From the NCBI GenBank assembly GCA_020633295.1, contig JACKDW010000004.1, positions 668,548 through 732,547 of the forward strand: DNA of 64,000 bases, read 5' to 3'. The DNA is from Myxococcales bacterium. GTDB taxonomy: Bacteria > Myxococcota_A > Polyangia > Nannocystales > Nannocystaceae. The translations under genes and the position numbers were made by a program. Below, one piece after another: positions 8,063-14,878 of the stretch; the stretch's first letter is position 1; each line of letters starts with the position of its first letter. Under the pieces are notes generated by a model that did no database searches, was not told where the DNA came from, and saw only the letters and a program-made list of their open reading frames with translations.

Positions 8063-9280
8063 GTGGCGACCGCCCGCACGCTTCGACAGTCTGACTTCGA
8101 GAAACCCAAGCCGGTCTACGTCGTGTGGGAGACGACGCTGCGCTGCGATCACGCCTGCGCCCACTGTGGATCGCGCGCCGGCCCCTACACCCGGGACAGC
8201 GAGCTGAACACCGAGGAGCAGCTCGAGGTCGCCGACGCGCTGATCCGCATCGGCACCCGCGAGGTCACGCTGATCGGCGGCGAGGCCTACCTGCGCGGCG
8301 ACATCTACCGCCTCATCGAGTACCTCACCGCCGGCGGGATCCGGGTGACCATGCAGTCCGGCGGTCGCGGGCTCACGCTCGATCGCTGCCGTCGCCTCAA
8401 GGACGCCGGCATGGCGGCCGTCGGCGTCTCGATCGACGGCCCCGCGATCGTCCACGACCGCCTGCGCGCCAGCCTCGGCAGCCACATGGCGGGCATGCGC
8501 GCGCTCGAGAACCTGCGCGAGGTCGGGCTCATCACGACCTCGAACATCCAGGTCAACCGCCTCAACATGAAGCACCTGCGCGAGACCGCCGAGCAGCTGC
8601 GCGCGCGCGGCGTCCGGATCTGGCGCGCGCAGCTGACCGTGCCCATGGGCCGCGCCGCCGACCAGCCCGACTGGATCGTGCAGCCCCACGAGATCCCGCA
8701 GATCATCGACACGCTCGCCGAGCTGCAGCGCGAGTGCATCGCGCGCGCCCGCGAGGAGGGCGTCCCGCTCGAGCGCGCCTTTCACATCACGCTCGGCAAC
8801 AACATGGGCTACTTCGGCCCCCACGAGCAGCTCCTGCGCTCGCGGCCAGGCGGCAGCGAGTCCCACTGGAGCGGCTGCCAGGCGGGGCGCTTCGTGCTGG
8901 GCATCGAGTCCGACGGCAAGATCAAGGGCTGCCCCTCGCTCCCGACCGCGCCCTACATCGGCGGCAACATCCGCGACACCGATCTCGAGACGATCTGGAA
9001 CGAGACCGAGGAGCTCACCTTCGTCCGCACGCGCACCGAGGACGAGCTGTGGGGCTTCTGCAAGGGCTGCTACTACGCCGAGATCTGCCGCGCCGGCTGC
9101 TCCTTCACCACGCACTGCACGCTCGGGCGCCGCGGCAACAACCCCTTCTGCTACCACCGCGCCACGCAGCTCGCGCGTCGCGGGCTGCGCGAGCGCATCG
9201 TCCAGAAGCAGGTCGCCGAGGGCGTCCCCTACGACTTCGGTCGCTTCGAAATCGTCGAGGAGCCGCTGCCCACGAGCTGA
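8063..9280 (+). CDS. Radical SAM / SPASM domain protein
   Basis: A 405-residue radical SAM enzyme. The [4Fe-4S] site is CDHACAHC (Cys 28, 32 and 35, the CX3CX2C pattern) followed by the GG-E motif in LIGGEAYL. The C-terminal quarter is a cysteine-rich SPASM-type region with GCQAGRF, GCPS, then FCKGCYY, ICRAGC and further Cys, enough for auxiliary iron-sulfur clusters. SPASM enzymes commonly modify ribosomal peptides or act as anaerobic sulfatase maturases. I see no fused peptide-recognition (RRE) domain. The next gene on the same strand, 360 bases on, is a 68-residue peptide with four identical C-terminal repeats, which makes it a candidate substrate; this link is inference. The GTG start has a TATACT box 6 bases upstream. 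Confidence 0.88.
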   Translation: MATARTLRQSDFEKPKPVYVVWETTLRCDHACAHCGSRAGPYTRDSELNTEEQLEVADALIRIGTREVTLIGGEAYLRGDIYRLIEYLTAGGIRVTMQSGGRGLTLDRCRRLKDAGMAAVGVSIDGPAIVHDRLRASLGSHMAGMRALENLREVGLITTSNIQVNRLNMKHLRETAEQLRARGVRIWRAQLTVPMGRAADQPDWIVQPHEIPQIIDTLAELQRECIARAREEGVPLERAFHITLGNNMGYFGPHEQLLRSRPGGSESHWSGCQAGRFVLGIESDGKIKGCPSLPTAPYIGGNIRDTDLETIWNETEELTFVRTRTEDELWGFCKGCYYAEICRAGCSFTTHCTLGRRGNNPFCYHRATQLARRGLRERIVQKQVAEGVPYDFGRFEIVEEPLPTS

Positions 9281-9639
9281 GCGCGCCGCGCTAGCCGACA
9301 TGTCCTCGTAGTCATCTCGACGAGCGCGCCCGCCGACGCGCGCCGACCAGGCCAGCGTACCGGCGCGCGAGCTCGGCGCGCGCGACGCGTGAGATCCGCG
9401 CGCCGCCCGCCGTCCGCGCGACGTCGGACATGTCTGTTCAGGCATATCGTGCTGGCGGGCCCGTCGCCGCCGCAGCGCCCAGAACACGCGCCGCCGCCCG
9501 GGGATCCGCCGGGCCGCCGGGCCGGCGAGTTTTTTCGACCGGAGGTGATCAAACGCCGACCCCTCGGCATTCCCCGATCAGACGACGTGAACGAGACGAC
9601 CGCGCAGGCGAGGACGCCGCGCGCCGAGGAGACACCCCC
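9281..9639 (+). other. Intergenic region between radical SAM gene and repeat peptide
   Basis: 359 bases with no gene. Near 9500-9536 a GC-rich partly self-complementary stretch (GCCGGGCCGGC) precedes GAG and six T residues, a weak candidate terminator for the radical SAM gene. A GAGGAG ribosome binding site begins at 9626 for the next gene. A short AT-richer patch (TGTTCAGGCATATC, from 9432) could be promoter sequence. Nothing else is recognised. Confidence 0.4.
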
Positions 9640-9846
9640 ATGACCGTTTTTCAGCTCCGCGCCCCCCTCGCCCTGACGCTCATCGCCGCCGCCGCGCTCG
9701 CGGCGGGCTGCGACGTCGACTCAGGCGAGCCGCCCTTCATCCTCGACGGCGAGACCCCGAGCCAGCGGGTCTCCTACGACAACGGCTACATGATGAACGG
9801 CTACATGATGAATGGCTACATGATGAATGGCTACATGATGAAGTGA
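9640..9846 (+). CDS. 68-aa lipopeptide ending in four NGYMM repeats
   Basis: A short gene with a good ribosome binding site (GAGGAG, 9 bases before ATG). The product has a signal peptide with lipobox ALAAGC and Cys at residue 24, then a short acidic linker, then residues 48-67 consisting of Asn-Gly-Tyr-Met-Met four times and a final Lys. Thus an exported, probably lipid-anchored peptide whose C-terminus is a perfect pentapeptide array. The same 15-bp coding unit appears at 24.5 and 31.2 kb in this window. The gene lies between a radical SAM/SPASM enzyme and a large Ser/Thr kinase, all on the plus strand. It could be a modified peptide precursor, a surface adhesin-like tail, or the ligand of a signalling system. 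I know no characterised relative. Confidence 0.8.
   Translation: MTVFQLRAPLALTLIAAAALAAGCDVDSGEPPFILDGETPSQRVSYDNGYMMNGYMMNGYMMNGYMMK
9781..9840 (+). repeat. Four tandem 15-bp units encoding NGYMM
   Basis: Units are AACGGCTACATGATG twice and AATGGCTACATGATG twice. The only change is a synonymous Asn codon, so the peptide repeat is kept exactly. The array is followed by AAG and the stop codon TGA. Confidence 0.95.
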
Positions 9847-10083
9847 CCGCGCCCGGATCAAGCTCTCGTGATTCCACAGCTTTTCTCGGTCGCCGAGCCG
9901 CGGTTCCACCGTGGTTCCAGTCACCTCGTCATCCTCGCCACGCTCAGCGAGCATCTGGACCGTAGACGCGAACACCCGATCGACATCTCGCTCCTCGCGT
10001 GTTCGCGCGCGATTTCGTGCAAAAAAATTCTTCGTCAGGTTCCCGCGGAGGTCCGGGAATCAGGGATCGGAGCGCGTGGATTC

Positions 10084-13000
10084 ATGTGCAAATCGATCGC
10101 CAACAACCCCTCGGCCCTCGCGTCACCGCGTCCATGCCCTCCGTCACCCACATGGCTCTTCTCGCGGGTACCCGGGTGTCGAGAGCCGCTTGAGCCCGAG
10201 GTCGAGCTCATCGACTCGCGCGAGCTGCTCGAGGCGCACAGCGAGCCGCGCGAGCTGCTCGAGCCGCACAGCGAGCCGCGCACGCCGCCGAGCCCGATCA
10301 TCGACATCCCGCACGAGGGGGCAGAAGCGCTGCTCGACGGCCGTTACCGGCTCCTGCGACTCATCGAGGCGGGCGGTCACGGCGTGGTCCACGAGGCCTG
10401 GGATGTCCGCGAGGACCGACGGGTCGCGATAAAAACGATGCATCGCTCCTCGGTCAGCGCGGAGTATCGACTCCGACGCGAGTTTCGCGTCGTCAAGCAC
10501 ATCAACCATCCCAACCTCGTGCGGCTGTACTCGCTGGGATTCGACCGCAGGCGCAGCAAGTCCTACTACACGATGGAGATCGTCGATGGCGTCGACTTCC
10601 GCGCCTACGTCCGCGAAGGGGCGCCGCAGGAGCGCCTGAGTCGGCTGCGCGCCGCGCTTCGGCAGCTGACGGCCGCCGTGCTCGCGCTCCACAAGAACAA
10701 CCGGATCCATCGCGACCTCAAGCCTTCGAACGTGCTCGTGAACGGCGAGGGCCGCCTCGTCGTGCTCGACTTCGGTCTGACCGACGCGCTCGACCGTGAT
10801 CCCGTCACGCTGCGGACGGTCGGCATCGAGGGGACGCCGCACTACATGTCGCCGGAGCAGGCGACCGGCTCGCACACGATCACGCCGGCGAGCGACTGGT
10901 ACACGGTCGGCGTGATGATCTACGAGGCGCTGGTAGGTGTTCCGCCGATCCCGGGCGCGAGCTTCTGGGAGATCTGCGCGCGCAAGCACGAGCTCGACCC
11001 GACGCCGATGTCGGAGCGCGTGCCCGGGGTCCCGCGGGAGCTCGACGCGCTCGTGACACGTCTGCTCGACCGTGATCCGACGCGCCGCCCCGGCGCGCCC
11101 GCGCTCCTGAGCTGGTGCTCGCAGGACCGCAGCGCGATCGTCGACATCCACCCAAGCGACGCGTCGAGCGAGCTCGAGCGCGCCGCGCTCGTGGGCCGCG
11201 AAGACGCGATCGAGCGCTTCAGCCTGGCGGTCGATCGCCTCCTGATGAAGCTGCCGACGACCGTGTTGCTCTCGGGACAGCCTGGCACCGGGAAGTCCGC
11301 GCTCATGCAGCACGTGCTGCAGCAATTCCGCGCGCGCGTGACCGACGGGATCGTTCTCTCCTCCCGCTGCCATGAACACGAGTCGGTGCCGTTTCGCGCG
11401 TTCGACCGCGTCGTCGAGGACCTCGCGCGGTTCCTCCTGGGCCTCCCCGACGCGGAGCGCCGCGCCATCGCGCGGACCGGGACCCCGGCCCTCGTGCGTC
11501 TCTTCGGCGTCCTCTCGCGGGTCAACGCGCTCGCGCGCTCGTCCTCGAGCAGCCCGCGCGGCGAGCCGCCCGATCAGCAGGAGCTGCAGCGCGCGGCCTT
11601 CTCCGAGTTCAAGACGCTGCTCCACGCGATCGCGACCCGGTACTCCGTCGTCCTCGCGCTCGACGACATCCACCACGGAGACGCCGACAGCGCGCGGCTG
11701 CTCGACGAGCTGATCGAGCAGCCAGGTCCTCCTCAGGTGCTGATCATCGCCTCGTTTCGCAGCGGGTCCGAGGCGCGCTCGCCGATGCTGCGCGACCTCC
11801 GTGGACTCCGCGCGTCGGCCCAGGTCGAGAGCACCTGGCGAATCGAGCTCGCGCCCCTCGAAGACGAGGCGGCCGAGACGCTCGCCGCGAGCCGGCTGAG
11901 ACGCGCCGGCCTCGAGCTGCCCGGGCTCGCCGGCGCCGTCGCGCGCGAGTCTGGCGGCAACGCGCTGTTGATCGAGCAGCTCGTCGGCTTCATCGCGCGC
12001 GATCCTGTCGCGCTCAGCGACCGATACGCGCGCCTCGGCGCGCGCGCGGCCCGACTCGAGCAAGTGCTCGCGGAGCGATTCTCGACGATCGACGCGGACG
12101 CGCGACGCTTCGTCGAGTTCGCGGCCATCGCGGCGGCGCCGACGCGGCTCGACGACCTCACCGAGGCGATGGGCTACCGACGAAACCCGCACTCGCTGCT
12201 CGCCCGGCTGCAGTCGGCGCAGCTGCTGCAGATCAGCAACCCCGACCCCAAGACGGTCGTCGTCGAGTGCATCAACAGCCGGATCCGCGAGGCGATCCTC
12301 GAGCTGATCGAGCCAGCTCAACGGGCCGAGCTGCACCGCGTGCTCGCGGAGACCCTCATCGCGCGACAACGCGGCGACGCAGAGGTGTGGGCCCACCACT
12401 TCCTCGCCGCGAACTGCCTCCACGAGGTCGCGGAGCACGCCGCCCAGGCGGCCTACGAGGCCCGCGAGGCGATGGCGTTCGCGCACGCGGTCGACCTCTT
12501 TGAGCTGGCCCACAGGAGCGCGCCGGAGTCCCTCGAGATCCGCGTCAAGCTCGCCGACACGCTCGCGCTCGCGGGACGCTGCGCGCGCGCGGGAGACATG
12601 TACTTTGAATCAGCCAGAGCATCACGCCGCGGCCGCCGGATGAAGCTGCTGTGCAAGGCGGCCGAGCACCTGCTGTCGAGCGCCGAGGGGAGTCGCCACG
12701 GCCTCAAGGTCCTCGAGGCGCTGCTGTCGACGCAGGGGGTCGCCTTCCCGGACGACGCCCGAGAAGCGCGCCGTCTGTGGCGGCAGGCGCTGTACCGCCT
12801 CTGCGACCACTCGCTCGAATTCCGCGAGCACAATCAGTGGCAGCTTGGGAGCCGACTCCTGCTCGAGATCGACACCTGCTGGATCGGCGGGAAGGGCCTG
12901 CTGCACGTCGATCCGGTCCGCGGCGGGTACCTGCTCGCCCAGAGCACGCTGATGGCCCTGTTCGCCGGGGAGCCGCGACGCGTCGCGCGAGGACTCGCCA

Positions 13001-14028
13001 TGGTCGGGATGCTCGTGTACCCGGATGACCCCGCCGCGGGCCTTCGACTGCTCAGCCGCGCCGAGGGGCTCGCCGAGCGCATCGGCGATCAGTACGCCAC
13101 GGGACTCGTGATGATCTGTCGTGGGGCCGCGTACCGCGCGGTCGGACAGTGGCTGAGCGCGTTGCTCGATCTCGAGGACGGGCTCGACCACCTCCGGGCG
13201 AACGTCGCCGGGATCGGGTGGGAGACCTCACTCGCCCTCTCGGAGACGGTGCACACGCTGGCCGCGCTGGGCGAGTTCTCGATGACTCGAAGTCGCCTCC
13301 TCGACCTGCGACGGTTCGCGTTGGCGACTGGCTTCGCGCACGCGACCTACGCGGTCTCCGCCTTCGCGGGTCTGATGGCGCTCGCGGATGACGATCTCGA
13401 GCGCGCGGAGGCCCTCGTGTTCGCCGGGCTCCCGACCGAGAGCTCGATCGCCATGGACCCAGTTCAGCACTTCGTCGTTCAACTCTCGGTGCACTGCGAT
13501 CTCTACCGGGGCCTGGCGACGACCGCACGAGAGCGCGTCGCCCACTATGAATCACGGGCTCCGCAGGCGCGCGATCTCGACACGAACGACGGGGGCTGGG
13601 CGCTCGCTCGCGCCCGCGTCGCGCTCGCCACCGCGGGCGAGGGACTCGAGGGTCGAGACGCGCTTTACTCCGCGGTTCACACGGCCATCGCCGCGCTCGA
13701 GTCTCGAGACTCGGACGCGAACCGCGCTTGTGTCGCGCTGCTGCGCGCCGCGCTGGCGAATCTCGAGGGCAAGTCGGAGGAGACGCTGCGATCGCTACGG
13801 GACGCCGAGGACCTGTACATCCTCGCAGGTGCTCCGGTCCTCCTCGCGTGCACGAAACGGCGTCTTGGTCGGCTCCTCGGCGGCGACCAGGGGCTCTCGC
13901 AAATCACCGCCGCCGATCGCTTGTTCGCCGACGAGGGGGTGAGCAGCGCCGAGCGCTGGACGCTCATGCTCGCGCCTGGGCTCTCGCCGGAAGAGTCGGG
14001 GAGGCTCGGCGGTTTTTTTCGCGAATAA
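10084..14028 (+). CDS. Ser/Thr kinase-AAA ATPase-TPR protein (PknK-like architecture)
   Basis: About 1314 residues. After an unconserved N-terminus with a duplicated 10-residue acidic segment comes a Hanks-type kinase: a Gly-loop variant (EAGGHGVVHEAW), VAIK lysine, HRDLKPSN catalytic loop near residue 209 and DFG near 229. Then a large ATPase module with Walker A GQPGTGKS (about 397) and a Walker B-like run LALDDIHHGD (about 522), followed by some 700 residues of helical TPR-like repeats. This is the layout of kinase-coupled STAND-type signalling proteins such as PknK. No membrane segment is seen, so it is likely cytosolic. An open frame extends back to 9868 but its sequence is not protein-like, so I prefer ATG 10084; the start is uncertain. 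An ECF sigma gene and another kinase follow on the same strand. Confidence 0.82.
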   Translation: MCKSIANNPSALASPRPCPPSPTWLFSRVPGCREPLEPEVELIDSRELLEAHSEPRELLEPHSEPRTPPSPIIDIPHEGAEALLDGRYRLLRLIEAGGHGVVHEAWDVREDRRVAIKTMHRSSVSAEYRLRREFRVVKHINHPNLVRLYSLGFDRRRSKSYYTMEIVDGVDFRAYVREGAPQERLSRLRAALRQLTAAVLALHKNNRIHRDLKPSNVLVNGEGRLVVLDFGLTDALDRDPVTLRTVGIEGTPHYMSPEQATGSHTITPASDWYTVGVMIYEALVGVPPIPGASFWEICARKHELDPTPMSERVPGVPRELDALVTRLLDRDPTRRPGAPALLSWCSQDRSAIVDIHPSDASSELERAALVGREDAIERFSLAVDRLLMKLPTTVLLSGQPGTGKSALMQHVLQQFRARVTDGIVLSSRCHEHESVPFRAFDRVVEDLARFLLGLPDAERRAIARTGTPALVRLFGVLSRVNALARSSSSSPRGEPPDQQELQRAAFSEFKTLLHAIATRYSVVLALDDIHHGDADSARLLDELIEQPGPPQVLIIASFRSGSEARSPMLRDLRGLRASAQVESTWRIELAPLEDEAAETLAASRLRRAGLELPGLAGAVARESGGNALLIEQLVGFIARDPVALSDRYARLGARAARLEQVLAERFSTIDADARRFVEFAAIAAAPTRLDDLTEAMGYRRNPHSLLARLQSAQLLQISNPDPKTVVVECINSRIREAILELIEPAQRAELHRVLAETLIARQRGDAEVWAHHFLAANCLHEVAEHAAQAAYEAREAMAFAHAVDLFELAHRSAPESLEIRVKLADTLALAGRCARAGDMYFESARASRRGRRMKLLCKAAEHLLSSAEGSRHGLKVLEALLSTQGVAFPDDAREARRLWRQALYRLCDHSLEFREHNQWQLGSRLLLEIDTCWIGGKGLLHVDPVRGGYLLAQSTLMALFAGEPRRVARGLAMVGMLVYPDDPAAGLRLLSRAEGLAERIGDQYATGLVMICRGAAYRAVGQWLSALLDLEDGLDHLRANVAGIGWETSLALSETVHTLAALGEFSMTRSRLLDLRRFALATGFAHATYAVSAFAGLMALADDDLERAEALVFAGLPTESSIAMDPVQHFVVQLSVHCDLYRGLATTARERVAHYESRAPQARDLDTNDGGWALARARVALATAGEGLEGRDALYSAVHTAIAALESRDSDANRACVALLRAALANLEGKSEETLRSLRDAEDLYILAGAPVLLACTKRRLGRLLGGDQGLSQITAADRLFADEGVSSAERWTLMLAPGLSPEESGRLGGFFRE
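10219..10278 (+). repeat. 30-bp tandem duplication in the kinase N-terminus
   Basis: Two adjacent 30-base copies differ by one base and encode RELLEAHSEP and RELLEPHSEP. It lies before the kinase domain in a disordered acidic region. Confidence 0.9.
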
Positions 14029-14183
14029 CCGCAAAATGCGGCGAACAGTCACCAGGGTTCGGACACTGAACCAGAGGACTCAGATCGCCAACCGGCTACC
14101 CGACACGCGTCGTGACCGACTCCCAAGTGAACAAGGTTCACTGCGTGTCCGCAAGTGTTCGATCTGAATCACGGGAGACGAAC

Positions 14184-14849
14184 GTGAACCGTGCTGATCG
14201 CAATCAGATCGACCGTCGACTCTTCCAGCAGTACGCGTCGGGGGATCGAGACGCAGGAGAACAGCTGGTCGCGCGCTACTATCGCTCGATCCGCCGGTTT
14301 CTCCGTAACAAGGTCAGCAACACCGACGACGTCTCGGATCTGCTGCACGAGACGTTCAAGCGGCTGTTCGAGTCGCGTGAGCGAATGGAGCACGTTCAGA
14401 GCCTCCGCGCGTATCTGTACGGGATCGCGCGCTACGTCTTCAGCGAGTACCTGAAGAAGCGCCACCGCCACCGCCGCGTGGACCTCAACGTCGACAGCCT
14501 GTCGAACCTCGAGAGCTCGCCGTCGCGGATCGCGGCGCGGCGCGAGGAGGTCCGGATCCTGCGTGTCGCGCTTCAGCGGATCCCGCTCGAGCAGCAGCTC
14601 TTGATCGAGCTGTACTACGAACACGCGCTCAACCAGCGCGAGATCGCCGAGCTCTTGAACGTCCCGCACGGCACCGTGCGCCGCCGCCTGCACACGGCGC
14701 GCGAGACCCTGCGGCGCGTCTTGCCGACCATACAGGCGCCGCAGCACCTGATCACGAGCGTGCTCGAGGCGATCTCGGGCGAGTCCGTGAGCGCGTTGTT
14801 GCAGCCGCCGGACGACCGACGAGATCGGCTCCGAGCCCTATCCCGCTAG
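14184..14849 (+). CDS. ECF-family RNA polymerase sigma factor
   Basis: A 221-residue ECF sigma factor. Region 2 is visible as the helix set around DDVSDLLHETFKRLF followed by LRAYLYGIARYVF, and region 4 as LIELYYEHALNQREIAELLNVPHGTVRRRLH, a helix-turn-helix for -35 recognition. A short C-terminal tail follows. I chose GTG 14184 because GGGAG lies just before it; the open frame runs 72 bases further upstream without family similarity. The gene sits between two Ser/Thr kinase genes (30 bases before the second), so the three may form one regulatory unit in which phosphorylation controls the sigma factor. No anti-sigma gene of the usual type is adjacent. Confidence 0.88.
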   Translation: MNRADRNQIDRRLFQQYASGDRDAGEQLVARYYRSIRRFLRNKVSNTDDVSDLLHETFKRLFESRERMEHVQSLRAYLYGIARYVFSEYLKKRHRHRRVDLNVDSLSNLESSPSRIAARREEVRILRVALQRIPLEQQLLIELYYEHALNQREIAELLNVPHGTVRRRLHTARETLRRVLPTIQAPQHLITSVLEAISGESVSALLQPPDDRRDRLRALSR

Positions 14850-14878
14850 CGTCGCCGACACGCAAGGACCCCGCTCAC

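Noticed and set aside
9500..9536. Strong terminator after the radical SAM gene
   Set aside because: The stem is only 4-5 bp with an unrealistic loop and three bases separate it from the T run, so it is noted only as weak.
9868..10083. N-terminal extension of the large kinase from ATG 9868
   Set aside because: The encoded text is not protein-like, the base composition is unlike the gene and no ribosome binding site precedes it.
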